A stretch of 64,000 nt of DNA from Clostridiaceae bacterium (GCA_012841015.1 DUVN01000024.1:1-64000); one strand, 5' to 3'. Counted from the first letter of the stretch, positions 54,628 to 64,000 are shown. The notes: generated by a model not told the origin, from the letters alone. A program made the numbers and translations.

Positions 54628-57596
54628 GAATAATCAGCCTGAAAATCGAAAATTTCGGAAATCTTTCAGACTATTCCCTCACGTTCGATCGCGATCTTAC
54701 TGTCATATGTGAAGACAATGGCTTTGGTAAAACGACACTGGCTGAATTCATAAAAACGATGTTCTACGGTTTTCCTAGAGCCGGCAGAACTCTCGAGAAA
54801 AACAGCCGGAAAAAGAACGATCCTTGGCAGGGCGGCACGTTTGGCGGGAATCTCGTTTTTGAGCACGAAGGGACGCGCTATCGCATCGAGAGGACTTTTG
54901 GCTCAGTGCCGCGACACGATACTTTTGCTCTCTATGATCTCGACAAGAATAAAAAGAGCAACCGCTTTTCGGAGGACATCGGCCTTGAACTGTTCGAGCT
55001 CGACGCCGATTCCTTTGAGAGGAGCACTTACCTGCCTCAGATGCAGACGATAAGCTCATTTTCTACCTCAAGCATTCAGGCGAAGTTAAGTGATCTTGTT
55101 GAGGACACAAATGACATTATTAATTATGATAAGGCACTCCAAGCGCTAAAGAATAAAAGGAGCTCCTACATTCCGTTTCGCGGTTCAAGTGGATCAGTTG
55201 CAGAGGCCGATCGACGGCTTACAAAGCTCCACCATCAACTCGAGCAGGCGGAAAACATGTTTCCTGAACTTGACGCGTTGCAACAGGAGATCGACCAACT
55301 TGAAGATCGAAAAGAAAAACTTCAATCTTCCCTCGAAACGACTCGACAAGAGATTACACTCTCTGCAGAAGCCGCCTCACGAAAGGCCCTCAAATCACAG
55401 CACCAAGCACTTCAGAACCGTGTTCGTAAGATCGCGGGGGAGCAGAGCGTGATACAGGATGCTTACCCCAACGGGATGCCATCTGAGCTCGACGTCGATC
55501 AACTGCTTGCAGTGTATGACAAAGTAGCTCAAGTTGGACCTGAGCCTATAAAAAGTGAGGCTGAGCAGAGAGAAGAAACATTTGTTTCTGACAATGCAAG
55601 TCGATTTGCAGGTGGGATTCCCAGTGAAGAGGACTTTGACTATTATCAACAAAGGCTCAATCGACGCATCTCTTGTGTCAGTTCCTTAGAGCATGCCGAT
55701 CTAAGTACAAACGAGAAGAAGAAGTTGCAGGAACTGGAAGCATTTTTCTCCGATGGAATACCGAAAGAAGGCATCATTGATGAGTGGGAAGAAAAGGAAA
55801 ACGAACTCAAAACATTGAATAGCCAGCTGAAAGACCTTCAACTTCCATCGGACGAAGCGACAAAATTGCGGCACTTAGAGATTTTCTTCGCTCCTGGACT
55901 TCCGGACGAAGCGGCTCTTTCGGAAAAACAGAGGGAGCTTGCAAGAGCAGAGGAATTGAGACTTGAAAATCTTACGATTGCTATTGATGAAGAAAGTCTC
56001 ATGCAACAGCATCCTCCAAAACAGGAGAAAAGGGTGCTGTTGGTTATGCTGATTGTATTAGGACTCTGTGCCTTAGGAGCCGGCATAGTGTTTTTCGTTC
56101 AGCAGAGCTTCCTCTTTGGGGGTGGTTTTCTTGCATTGGGTATCGTACTTCTCCTAGCTGCCGTCTATAACAGACTCAGGCAGATGATCTCCGGCGGATC
56201 GCCGTCCGCTGCACATAGTGTGATCAGTCGGGAGGAGAGAGAGGCTATTCAGCAAAATGAGCGGGAAGCTGCTGCACTAGAAAAGAGTGTTCTTTACTAT
56301 GTCGCGCCGTATATTTCTGATGATCGATCTCTCTCTTCAAAGCTCTCTGAGATCGAGACAAAATACAGTCAATACCAGCTCTTGAAAAGAAGAGAAGAGC
56401 AGTTGACCGACCAGAGGCAATCGATGCAGGAACGTGTTGCAATCCTTAGTGCTCAACTTCAAGAAGTTCTTGCTCCTTATCGACCCAATAAAGATCTTCC
56501 CTTTCGCGATTTATTGGCGAGGATTCGCACAGGACGGTCTCAGCTCCTTGAGCTAACAAGGAAGTTGCAGGACTACGTAGAGACAGCAAAGAGAACAAGA
56601 ATAGAAATAGATTCTATCGATGATGAGATGAATGCGTTTTTCAGGGCATTTGAAACATCAGTACAACAAAAGGACTACGGGTCTCAGTTGTTACAACTCC
56701 AAAAAGAGGCTTCATTCTATGTGAGAGCAGAGGAGAATATTGAGGAACGCCGAAGTCAAAAAGAGAGACGAAGGCAGATCATCTCCGAGTGCAGAGAAAG
56801 AATCAAGGTCTTTTCAGAGACATTCTCCCTTGCTTTGGCATTGGAAGATAAGGAAACAGCACTCAGAATACGCGACGACGTCAAAGAAGCTAAGATGTTG
56901 GCTAAAAATGCGCAGGAGGCGAAGCGTGATCTTGAGCAATTCTCTGTGAAACACAAAGAGGAATTAGCGACTCCGATCTCTGATATTGACGTGCGAGACC
57001 TCGGCGAACTGAAAGAGATTGAGAAGCGTTCCGTCTCAGAGCTGACTAGAGTAGCAGAAGCGTTAACACACCGCCATCAGAGACTGCGCGTGATACAGGA
57101 ACAGACAGACAAGATACCTGCACTTCAAGATGATCTGACGGAATGGACTGAGAGACGGAAAGACGATATTAAGAGGGCGGACCTTCTCGATTGGGCCATT
57201 CATTTTCTTCAACAAGCGAAGGATAGCCTTTCAAAAAGCTATCTGGGCACGATTAAACAGAGTTTCACGAAATACATGAAGCGTCTTCTAGGAGAAGAAG
57301 AGGAGAGTATTTTTGTCAATCAGGAACTTGATGTGCAGATGGAGCGAGGCGGAGTGGCAAGAGAGCTTGCGTATTTCAGCGTCGGTCAGACGGATATTGT
57401 GATGCTCTGCATGCGCTTTGCCCTTGTTGATGCGCTGTTCGGGGATAAAAAACCGTTCGTTATTTTGGACGATCCATTCATCAATCTCGATGATGATAAT
57501 ACTGAAAAGGCTCTGAGCCTGATCAAAGACTTTAGCGAGGAATATCAAATCATCTACATGACCTGTAACAGCAGCAGAGAACTGGTCGTGTCTTAG
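54624..57596 (+). CDS. YhaN-like AAA/SMC-type ATPase with internal membrane pair
   Basis: 990 aa. N-terminal Walker A CEDNGFGKTTL (about 29-39) and C-terminal Walker B FVILDDPFINLDDD (about 940-953) bracket long coiled coils, as in SbcC/Rad50-type proteins. Two strongly hydrophobic segments near residues 473-490 and 495-515 interrupt the coiled coil, a layout I associate with YhaN. Works with the YhaO-like nuclease, whose stop it overlaps (ATGA). Membrane placement of the coiled-coil apex is inferred. Confidence 0.88.
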   Translation: MRIISLKIENFGNLSDYSLTFDRDLTVICEDNGFGKTTLAEFIKTMFYGFPRAGRTLEKNSRKKNDPWQGGTFGGNLVFEHEGTRYRIERTFGSVPRHDTFALYDLDKNKKSNRFSEDIGLELFELDADSFERSTYLPQMQTISSFSTSSIQAKLSDLVEDTNDIINYDKALQALKNKRSSYIPFRGSSGSVAEADRRLTKLHHQLEQAENMFPELDALQQEIDQLEDRKEKLQSSLETTRQEITLSAEAASRKALKSQHQALQNRVRKIAGEQSVIQDAYPNGMPSELDVDQLLAVYDKVAQVGPEPIKSEAEQREETFVSDNASRFAGGIPSEEDFDYYQQRLNRRISCVSSLEHADLSTNEKKKLQELEAFFSDGIPKEGIIDEWEEKENELKTLNSQLKDLQLPSDEATKLRHLEIFFAPGLPDEAALSEKQRELARAEELRLENLTIAIDEESLMQQHPPKQEKRVLLVMLIVLGLCALGAGIVFFVQQSFLFGGGFLALGIVLLLAAVYNRLRQMISGGSPSAAHSVISREEREAIQQNEREAAALEKSVLYYVAPYISDDRSLSSKLSEIETKYSQYQLLKRREEQLTDQRQSMQERVAILSAQLQEVLAPYRPNKDLPFRDLLARIRTGRSQLLELTRKLQDYVETAKRTRIEIDSIDDEMNAFFRAFETSVQQKDYGSQLLQLQKEASFYVRAEENIEERRSQKERRRQIISECRERIKVFSETFSLALALEDKETALRIRDDVKEAKMLAKNAQEAKRDLEQFSVKHKEELATPISDIDVRDLGELKEIEKRSVSELTRVAEALTHRHQRLRVIQEQTDKIPALQDDLTEWTERRKDDIKRADLLDWAIHFLQQAKDSLSKSYLGTIKQSFTKYMKRLLGEEEESIFVNQELDVQMERGGVARELAYFSVGQTDIVMLCMRFALVDALFGDKKPFVILDDPFINLDDDNTEKALSLIKDFSEEYQIIYMTCNSSRELVVS

Positions 57597-57710
57597 ACGA
57601 TATTTGTAACAAGGTCATTGCAGTGTTTAGCGGAGTGCAGTCGCTCTGATACGGTATTTTCTTAATCGTTCTTGTTGAACTAGCTGTGCTGTCCTTCTCA
57701 ATATTGGCTG

Positions 57711-57764
57711 TAAAACTAAAATCCGAACCACTTATCTCAATCAAGTTGAAGTAGTTCGGATTTT
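57711..57764 (-). terminator. terminator of tRNA-Thr
   Basis: Minus-strand hairpin with arms AAATCCGAAC/GTTCGGATTT (57718-57763) followed by TTTAGTTTTA. It lies directly downstream of the tRNA-Thr gene in its direction of transcription. Confidence 0.65.
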
Positions 57765-57769
57765 CTGTG

Positions 57770-57845
57770 TGGAGCCTTTTGCCGGAATCGAACCGGCGAC
57801 CTCATCCTTACCATGGATGCGCTCTGCCTACTGAGCTAAAAAGGC
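57770..57845 (-). tRNA. tRNA-Thr (GGT anticodon)
   Basis: 76 nt including an encoded CCA on the minus strand. Acceptor GCCTTTT pairs with AAAAGGC; anticodon arm CATCC-ATGGTAA-GGATG gives GGT; T arm CCGG-TTCGATT-CCGG is standard. Reads ACC and ACU. Confidence 0.95.
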
Positions 57846-57999
57846 ATATCATGTTCGCTCGTCAATCATACAGAGTAATCATCGTTTTGTCAAAACATTG
57901 CTACATCGCTTTTTTGACCCGTTAAAATCGCATATAGGCTGAATGCTAAACAGTTGGGCTTGTGACATCTGAAAATGCATGAAGTTATGTGATTCTGCC

Positions 58000-58028
58000 T
58001 TGTCGTTTTTATTACATTCGTATATAAT
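58000..58028 (+). promoter_or_regulatory. promoter of the sugar ABC operon
   Basis: TTGTCG (58000-58005), 17-bp spacer, TATAAT (58023-58028). The leader of about 115 nt to the first start has no riboswitch pattern that I recognise. The 304-bp gap 57846-58149 holds nothing else. Confidence 0.7.
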
Positions 58029-58149
58029 GAATCCGTTTCGTATATGTTAGCGAATCATAAAGTCGACATAGCCGTGAGAGGGTAGTTGAAACACGGGTTG
58101 TCGGCTTTACAGTGTTTGCTATCAGCAATTAAACCATAGGAGGAAATTC

Positions 58150-59553
58150 ATGAAAAAAGCACTACCAATCTTTTTGGCATTGGTTATCGTCGTTGCACTT
58201 CTTGTCGGTTGTGGACCGCCGGCAGTTCCGGATCCACCCGCGACGGACCCCGGTACGGAGGAAAGCGTAGATCCTAGCGCGGAGCCCGGTACGGACCCTG
58301 CTCCTGAGCCCAGTAAGGAGCCGGAGCCAGCTGAAGGTCTGAATGCCGCAGAAATCACCGTTCAGGTTGAAGAAGGATGGCTAAAGTATTACGAGGCGGC
58401 CGTCAAACGCGTGACCGATGCGAACCCTGACGTAACGGTCAACCTGAAAACAATCGGCTCGTTCGATCATCTCGACATTCTCGACAAGACAGATGCGACC
58501 AACCCGGATGTTGCCGACGTGTTCGCTCTTCCGGCTGACCGTCTGACGGGACTTGCCGGCAAAGATATGCTCGGTGCCATCGATGCCAAAGCGATCGCTA
58601 ATAGGCTCGGTGGCTGGACAGATTTTGACGCCGGTCTTGGTGGCCTGTTCAAAGTGGGCGATGAGTATCTAGCGTTCCCGTACAACATCGAGACACTCGT
58701 CGCGTTTGCCAACATCAAAAATGCTGAAGCAGAGGGTGTTGATCTTTCAAAGCCTGCAGAGCTTGCAGACGCAAAAGATCCTGCACACCTTTTACTGCCG
58801 GTTTTTGATACATGGTTCGGTGTCGCACTGACAAACTCTGCCGACATCGCACTTCTCAAGGAGGACGGCGATGCGTTCGTCACCGATTTGACAGCAGCCT
58901 GGGCCGATCTCGCTCCTGAGAAGCAAGCTGCTATTGACGTTCTTTACAAGTACTGGAAACTCAACCGCGATGCGAATACAACCTTGTTCGATGCAAGTGC
59001 AGGATGGGGCTACATTGACGAACAGTTTACAACTGGCGGCAAAGGTGTTCTGCGTATCGGTGGCCCGTGGGAAATCGGTAGCATGTTAGAGAAGACGAAT
59101 AATGGTGCAGATCTCGAGATCTTCCCGATCGGTCAGATCACTGTGGCGGGCAAGCCCATGAAGCACTGGCAAGGCGGATGGGGACTGGCGATTAATCCTC
59201 GTATCGAAGAAGACGCCGACCAAGTTGCACTCGCTGAAGCAGTGATTGCGGAACTTGTCAATCCCGAATATTTTGTCGAACTCTTCAGAGCAACAGGTAA
59301 GATCCTTGAGAACGTTCCCGCAGAAACATATCAGGCATCAAGCCTTGACGACATCGAGAAGAAACTCGTTGTCGCAGTCATCGATTCCTTTAAGGTTTCA
59401 CCGGGAAGGCCTCTCTTCCAAGAGTTTGGACCTGTCTGGGATACATGGAAAAACGCAGTTTTGTCTTGGAACAATGTTGCTCCTGCTGATGCCGAAGCGG
59501 CATACGGAGAGATCAAGGCGGCCTTTGATGCCATGATGGCTGATCTGCGCTAA
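58150..59553 (+). CDS. sugar ABC transporter substrate-binding lipoprotein (MalE-like)
   Basis: 467 aa. Lipobox LLVGC, lipidated at C21; Pro/Glu/Asp-rich spacer (about 24-60); then a cluster-1 extracellular solute-binding domain (ITVQVEEGWLKYYEAAVKRV onward, DVFALPADRLTGLAGKDM, GKPMKHWQGGWGLAINP). Maltose or maltodextrin-type sugar is likely because of the MalFGK-like partners, but the ligand is not predictable from sequence. RBS AGGAGG. Confidence 0.9.
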   Translation: MKKALPIFLALVIVVALLVGCGPPAVPDPPATDPGTEESVDPSAEPGTDPAPEPSKEPEPAEGLNAAEITVQVEEGWLKYYEAAVKRVTDANPDVTVNLKTIGSFDHLDILDKTDATNPDVADVFALPADRLTGLAGKDMLGAIDAKAIANRLGGWTDFDAGLGGLFKVGDEYLAFPYNIETLVAFANIKNAEAEGVDLSKPAELADAKDPAHLLLPVFDTWFGVALTNSADIALLKEDGDAFVTDLTAAWADLAPEKQAAIDVLYKYWKLNRDANTTLFDASAGWGYIDEQFTTGGKGVLRIGGPWEIGSMLEKTNNGADLEIFPIGQITVAGKPMKHWQGGWGLAINPRIEEDADQVALAEAVIAELVNPEYFVELFRATGKILENVPAETYQASSLDDIEKKLVVAVIDSFKVSPGRPLFQEFGPVWDTWKNAVLSWNNVAPADAEAAYGEIKAAFDAMMADLR

Positions 59554-59576
59554 TTGATCGTTGTCCAATGTATGAG

Positions 59577-59610
59577 GCAGGAGGGCTCTCGCAGTTCTCC
59601 TGCTTTTTTC
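59577..59610 (+). terminator. intrinsic terminator after the binding protein
   Basis: GCAGGAG (59577-59583) pairs with CTCCTGC (59597-59603), followed by six T residues. Since permease genes follow on the same strand, it may be a partial terminator that keeps the binding protein in excess. Confidence 0.8.
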
Positions 59611-59708
59611 TTATACGTTATTTGATCACATGATCAACACATTGTAGTATGTGTAGATAGAAGAGTAATCTGCTGGTGATGCCGGCATGATGGAGACAGA
59701 GGATTCGT

Positions 59709-60161
59709 ATGAGAGATGAACGACTCCTTCGTCGTGAGGCAAAGGAGAAACGTCATAATCGTCAACTGACGGTATTAGTTTCGTTTTGCGCTGCGCTGAT
59801 CGTCGTTTCAACGTTGGAGACTGTGATGTTCGCAAATCCGGAGGGCTATCGAGTCTGGCTTGAAATCAACCCGGAGGCGACAACGGCTGAGTATTCGGCT
59901 TTTGTTCTCACGCGATATTTGCTCGATATTTTTCTTCCTGTCGCACTTGCTCTATACACCTATTTCACCATATCGCGCCTTGGAACACCGTTGACGTATC
60001 GGCTGGTCTGGGGGGCCATTATCGTGGTGGCGATCGTATATAAATTTATCACGTTTCAAACAGCGTCAGTCTTTTGGTACTTGACGCTTGTTTTATTGGC
60101 GGCACTTTTCTTTGTCGTGATCAATATTCACCGATTTGAGTCAGTGCCGCTGGAAAGATAA
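59709..60161 (+). CDS. four-helix membrane protein of the sugar operon, unknown function
   Basis: 150 aa. Highly basic N-terminus, then about four membrane helices (LTVLVSFCAALIVVSTLETV; FVLTRYLLDIFLPVALALYT; LVWGAIIVVAIVYKFITF; VFWYLTLVLLAALFFVVI). No known domain recognised. It lies between the terminator and the MalF-like permease, so it may be an accessory of the transporter. No strong RBS was seen, though AGAG precedes the ATG. Confidence 0.65.
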   Translation: MRDERLLRREAKEKRHNRQLTVLVSFCAALIVVSTLETVMFANPEGYRVWLEINPEATTAEYSAFVLTRYLLDIFLPVALALYTYFTISRLGTPLTYRLVWGAIIVVAIVYKFITFQTASVFWYLTLVLLAALFFVVINIHRFESVPLER

Positions 60162-60226
60162 GACATCTTACTGCCCCGACATACATTGACTTGTCAACCT
60201 CGCTCGGGATTAGAAAGTAGGAAAGC

Positions 60227-62308
60227 ATGAGGTACGGAACAACGATTGTAGACGACATCGGCAACGAACACCCTCGCCGAAATCTCAGTCTCGCATTGAA
60301 GGGAGAAATTGAGAAGAGGCAGAAAGCGGAGCCGAATAAGGACGTCGCGCGAATTAAAAGCGAGTTTGAGTCATTGACTAAATCAGCTAACGACTATGAT
60401 AAGAGCCTCGCCGATGTGCGCAGAGAAGAAAAAGCATTTCTTGCGAAAGCGCCTGAGCGCAAAATCGGTTTTGAGAAGACGGTGACGGATCGTGATGCTA
60501 AGATCCGCAAATGGTGCTTTGAAGCGATGGAGAGCGCGGCGCGGGCAGAATTCTATGGACAGCATATTGAGCTTTCGTATGATTATGAGTTGCTCGCGAG
60601 ACAGCATCGCATGATTGCAGAGCAGTTGCCTGATATAGCGAGTGTACGACGGAAGACGCTGAATGAACTCGAGGAAGTGACTGCCGAGCTCGAACGTGCG
60701 AAACAAGAGGATCAGTCGCAAGCAAAGGCTGAATTTCAGCAATACCGACAGGATCGTTTGGATCAGCGCAAAGAGGAGAAAGCTAATCTGAAAAAGCTTT
60801 ATAAGGAAGGACAGATTTCGTCTAAGGCATTCGAGAACGAAAAGCGTCAAAGAGATCTCGCCGCCTCAGAAGATATCCGCGCTAAAAAGCAATTACTCCC
60901 CGTGGAGATGCTATCGGACCGCAAACGCTATCTGAAGCATCGTTTGCGCCACGATGAAAAGCAGGCGATTACAGTTTTACACTCCGACATTGCTGATCTG
61001 CGTCGCAAAACGCCGATTGAAATCTCGAAACGATTTCCGTGGGTCTCGTATTTGACGATTTCCGTTCCAGGTCTTGGGCAATTGATGCTCGGACAGTCAG
61101 TTAAATCGATCTTCTTCTTTATCGGGACTCTTTATGCTTATTTGATTGCGATCCCGTATGCGCTTGGCCGCGGTAATTACCGTGGACAGGGTATTTTCGG
61201 TCTCATCTCGCTTGCGAAAGGCGGCTCGAGGCTCGATCGATCCGATATCTTTATGATTGAGGGCGTGATCGCGATTATCTTATTGGTGATCGCATTCTTG
61301 ATTTTTTACCAGTCATTTCGTGATGTCCATAAAAACGAAAAGCGAATGATTAAAGGGATTCGGATCAACAACTGGTTCGAGACACGAACAGTAGCAAAGC
61401 GCAGTGGGTTCCCATACTTTGCATCGGCGCCATCAGCGCTCGTCACGCTCTTTATCGTCCTGTTGCCGATCGCTGTCACCGTCTTGATTTCTTTTACGAA
61501 TTACGATCCAAAACACCAATCGAAATTCAGCTGGATTGGGTTGGCTAATTACAAGCAAATTTTTCTTGGTGAAGGCATTGCAGGCAAGCCTTTCTGGCTG
61601 ATTACGGGTTGGACGGTGATCTGGACACTGTTTGCGACGTCTCTTGCTATTTTTATCGGGTTTGTGCTCGCGCTTCTTGTGAATCAGGATCGAATATATG
61701 GCAAGCGATTCTTCCGCACGATTTATCTGTTGCCGTGGGCAGTTCCCGCCTTCATCACGATCATGTTCTTTTCTATCATGTTTTCGCCTGATGGACCACT
61801 GACGAATCTTCTTCACCAGTTGACAGGTCAGATTATCAATATTAAAGATTCACCCTGGGGGACGCGAATCGTTCTGATTCTTCTTCAGGGTTGGCTCGGG
61901 AGCTCCTACGTCTTTCTCTTATGTACCGGGATTCTGCAGAGTATCCCGAAGGACTTATACGAAGCGGCAAATATTGATGGCGCTACAGGTTTCCAACAGA
62001 CGCGGCACATCACGATTCCTATTTTGCTGTTTCAGACGGCGCCGTTGATGATTGGGCAGTATACGTTTAACTTTAACAATTTTTCGATCATCTATCTGTT
62101 TAACGGTGGAGGCCCGTTCGAGCCAAGCAAATACGGCAATACTGCCGGTTCTTCTGATCTGTTGATCTCGTACATCTATAAGTTGACGATTCAAAAACAG
62201 TTCCAGGGAATCGGCGCTGCTATCACGATGATCGTATCGCTTGTGTTGATCTTTATCACGTGGATCGGTTTTAGCCGCTCCAAATCGTTTAGGGAGGAGA
62301 AGCTATGA
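60227..62308 (+). CDS. sugar ABC permease (MalF-like) with long charged N-terminal extension
   Basis: 693 aa. The C-terminal ~300 aa is a binding-protein-dependent permease with the EAA loop YEAANIDGATGFQQ. Upstream are a membrane region starting about residue 271 (SVPGLGQLMLGQSVKSIFFF), and before that about 250 aa of charged, coiled-coil-like cytoplasmic sequence (EVTAELERAKQED, KAEFQQYRQDRLDQRKEEKA). Typical MalF proteins lack this extension. Overlaps the next gene by four bases. RBS AGTAGGAAAG. Confidence 0.88.
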   Translation: MRYGTTIVDDIGNEHPRRNLSLALKGEIEKRQKAEPNKDVARIKSEFESLTKSANDYDKSLADVRREEKAFLAKAPERKIGFEKTVTDRDAKIRKWCFEAMESAARAEFYGQHIELSYDYELLARQHRMIAEQLPDIASVRRKTLNELEEVTAELERAKQEDQSQAKAEFQQYRQDRLDQRKEEKANLKKLYKEGQISSKAFENEKRQRDLAASEDIRAKKQLLPVEMLSDRKRYLKHRLRHDEKQAITVLHSDIADLRRKTPIEISKRFPWVSYLTISVPGLGQLMLGQSVKSIFFFIGTLYAYLIAIPYALGRGNYRGQGIFGLISLAKGGSRLDRSDIFMIEGVIAIILLVIAFLIFYQSFRDVHKNEKRMIKGIRINNWFETRTVAKRSGFPYFASAPSALVTLFIVLLPIAVTVLISFTNYDPKHQSKFSWIGLANYKQIFLGEGIAGKPFWLITGWTVIWTLFATSLAIFIGFVLALLVNQDRIYGKRFFRTIYLLPWAVPAFITIMFFSIMFSPDGPLTNLLHQLTGQIINIKDSPWGTRIVLILLQGWLGSSYVFLLCTGILQSIPKDLYEAANIDGATGFQQTRHITIPILLFQTAPLMIGQYTFNFNNFSIIYLFNGGGPFEPSKYGNTAGSSDLLISYIYKLTIQKQFQGIGAAITMIVSLVLIFITWIGFSRSKSFREEKL

Positions 62309-63195
62309 TAAAGCAAAAAAAGAAAGGGCTGTATCTATCGGATCGTCCGCCGTTGACTCCGCTAAAAACAATACTTTTGGCCATTAGTTATATTCTTCTC
62401 TTCGCCTACGTCTTCGTCATTCTCTGGCCGCTCGCGCAGATCGTGCTTTCGAGTTTTAACGGTAGCCAAAGCCAGTACATTCGGATCGGCGGAACGTATC
62501 AGTTCTCGTTTAAACACTTTAAGTTCTTGTTCGAGGAGAAGCCCTTTTTGAAGTGGGTCATCAACACGATCGTCATTGCCGTGGCGACAGCTCTATTGAC
62601 GCTCCTGTTCGTATCATTTACCGGGTACGCTTACTCGCGCTACAGATTTAAAGGGAGGAAAGCCTCGCTGATGGCGATCATGCTGATTCAGACGATCCCG
62701 ACGTTTGTGGGTATTGCCGCTTTCTATACGCTACATTCGATCATTTCCGCAGCCATACCTGGTTTTAGCAGGCAGATGTTTTTAGTGTTGATTTACGCAG
62801 GCGGCGGCATCGCCAGCAATACGTTTATTCTGAAAGGGTATATCGATTCGATTTCTACAGAATTGGACGATGCTGCACGCATTGATGGGTGTGGAAACTT
62901 TCAAGTTTACCGCCTGATCATCATGCCGATCGTCCGTCCGATGCTCGCTATTATCGCGTTGTGGTCTTTTATCGGACCGTTTCTCGATTACATGTTGCCG
63001 AGCATTATTCTTGGCGATCCGGAACAGTATACACTTGCGACAGGCTTATACACGCTGATCAACGATTCGCGCAACATGCACCAGCCGGCATTTGCAGCAG
63101 GCGGGCTGTTGACGGCATTACCGATAGTTATCTTATTTATCGCTTTACAGAAGCAGCTCGTCTCAGGACTTGCTAGTGGTGCTGTCAAAGGCTAG
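62305..63195 (+). CDS. sugar ABC permease (MalG-like)
   Basis: 296 aa with six predicted membrane helices and the EAA-type motif LDDAARIDGCGNFQVYRLII. Partners the MalF-like permease; ATGA overlap. Together with the solute-binding lipoprotein and the following ATPase it makes a carbohydrate importer. Confidence 0.92.
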   Translation: MIKQKKKGLYLSDRPPLTPLKTILLAISYILLFAYVFVILWPLAQIVLSSFNGSQSQYIRIGGTYQFSFKHFKFLFEEKPFLKWVINTIVIAVATALLTLLFVSFTGYAYSRYRFKGRKASLMAIMLIQTIPTFVGIAAFYTLHSIISAAIPGFSRQMFLVLIYAGGGIASNTFILKGYIDSISTELDDAARIDGCGNFQVYRLIIMPIVRPMLAIIALWSFIGPFLDYMLPSIILGDPEQYTLATGLYTLINDSRNMHQPAFAAGGLLTALPIVILFIALQKQLVSGLASGAVKG

Positions 63196-63204
63196 GAGGA
63201 CACG

Positions 63205-64000
63205 ATGAAAATTCAATTAAATAATATTGGTAAAAAATATGAAGGTAGAGAAAACTTCACAATTCGAAACATAGATCTCGAAATTGATGACAAGGACTTC
63301 TGTGTTATTTTGGGTCCGTCAGGCTGTGGTAAGAGCACGTTGCTACGCATGATCGCAGGTCTAACGTCAATCACAGAGGGCGATCTGTTTTTCGGCGGTA
63401 AGCGCATGAACAGCGTTGAGCCGAAGGACAGGGATATTGCGATGGTCTTTCAGTCGTACGCACTCTACCCGCACATGACAGTCTATGAGAATATGGCGTT
63501 TTCACTCAAAATGCGAAAGGAACGCAAGTCAGTCATTCACGAACGCGTACTCGAAGCGGCTGAACTTCTGCAAATCACAGAATACCTCTACTCAAAACCA
63601 TCGGAAATATCCGGTGGCCAACGCCAGCGCGTTGCGCTCGGTCGCGCCATCGTAAGAAAAGCCGATGTGTTCCTGATGGATGAACCGTTATCAAATCTCG
63701 ATGCGAAACTGCGTGAGCACATGCGTGTAGAGCTCGTACGCTTGCACCAATCGCTTGAGACCACTTCGATCTACGTCACGCACGACCAGACGGAGGCGAT
63801 GACGATGGCGACGAAGATAGTGTTGCTTGACCAAGGTAAAATCCAACAGGTTGGGTCTCCGACGCTCTTCTACGAAAAGCCTGCAAACTTATTTGTCGCC
63901 GGTTTTATCGGGTCTCCGACGATGAATATCTTCCGCGGCAAGATCAAACATGGTCATTTCCTTTCGTCAGAAGAGGACTTTGTTATCGAGCCGAAAGCGA
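63205..64000 (+). CDS. sugar ABC transporter ATPase (MalK/UgpC-like), C-terminus outside window
   Basis: Open from ATG 63205 (TAGGAGG upstream) to the window end, 265 codons visible. Walker [10 protein letters not shown] (37-45), Q-loop [11 protein letters not shown], signature [11 protein letters not shown], Walker [16 protein letters not shown], switch histidine THDQTEAM. The C-terminal regulatory OB domain begins near residue 235 ([10 protein letters not shown]). A 10-bp gap from the MalG-like gene shows operon membership. Partial only because the window ends. Confidence 0.93.
   Translation, partial: MKIQLNNIGKKYEGRENFTIRNIDLEIDDKDFCVILGPSGCGKSTLLRMIAGLTSITEGDLFFGGKRMNSVEPKDRDIAMVFQSYALYPHMTVYENMAFSLKMRKERKSVIHERVLEAAELLQITEYLYSKPSEISGGQRQRVALGRAIVRKADVFLMDEPLSNLDAKLREHMRVELVRLHQSLETTSIYVTHDQTEAMTMATKIVLLDQGKIQQVGSPTLFYEKPANLFVAGFIGSPTMNIFRGKIKHGHFLSSEEDFVIEPKA

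Overview
The window looks like chromosome from an amino-acid-fermenting anaerobic Firmicute, probably a Clostridia-like lineage. The reasons are a complete lysine-to-butyrate fermentation set, an oxygen-sensitive radical-SAM aminomutase, a B12-dependent aminomutase, many single-cysteine lipoproteins, strong GGAGG-type ribosome binding sites, and a YhaO/YhaN-type repair pair. No rRNA, phage, IS element or CRISPR array was seen. The species cannot be named from this sequence.

Layout. 1-1167: the tail of an unknown gene, a two-hairpin terminator, and a threonine dehydrogenase-like gene on the minus strand. 1168-2511: a gene-free stretch with an 82-bp tandem array, a degenerate ~61-bp array, and then a promoter, a likely lysine riboswitch and an intrinsic terminator. 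2512-17389: the lysine operon kal-kce-kdd-kamA-kamB-kamC-kamD-kamE, followed by acetoacetyl-CoA synthetase, hbd, thiolase and crotonase. 17752-28121: six tandem paralogues sharing an N-terminal zinc ribbon and mostly a single membrane helix, with two kinds of extracytoplasmic domain (WG repeats, or helical repeat plus a C-terminal D-x-x-x-D-x-x-P-E-L domain). 28162-31533: small membrane proteins, a lipoprotein and a four-zinc-knuckle protein of unknown function. 31778-39635: M20 peptidase, an orphan nuclease-like protein, a second 82-bp array, an 86-bp array, lipoproteins and a cysteine desulfidase/DUF364 pair. 40203-53334: tRNA-Gly, then a nucleoside uptake and breakdown locus (BMP-type ABC transporter, phosphorylases, class II aldolase, DeoR regulator, amidohydrolase, nucleoside hydrolase). 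53554-57596: a YhaO/YhaN-type nuclease-ATPase pair, then tRNA-Thr. 58000-64000: a MalEFGK-type sugar ABC operon that runs off the window.

How the genes work together. KamA converts L-lysine to beta-lysine, KamDE moves the second amino group, Kdd oxidises and deaminates, Kce condenses with acetyl-CoA to give acetoacetate plus 3-aminobutyryl-CoA, and Kal releases ammonia to give crotonyl-CoA. Acetoacetate can return to acetyl-CoA through the CoA ligase and thiolase, and Hbd/Crt connect acetoacetyl-CoA with crotonyl-CoA. KamB/KamC are the presumed reactivase of KamDE. Butyryl-CoA dehydrogenase/Etf and the usual AtoAD CoA-transferase are not in this window. The leader upstream of kal carries lysine-riboswitch signatures, and its terminator overlaps the 3' strand of the aptamer, so lysine would be expected to switch the catabolic operon on.

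A recurring oddity is degenerate tandem duplication with a 60-87 bp period in intergenic DNA, in two cases seeded by the 3' end of the neighbouring gene.
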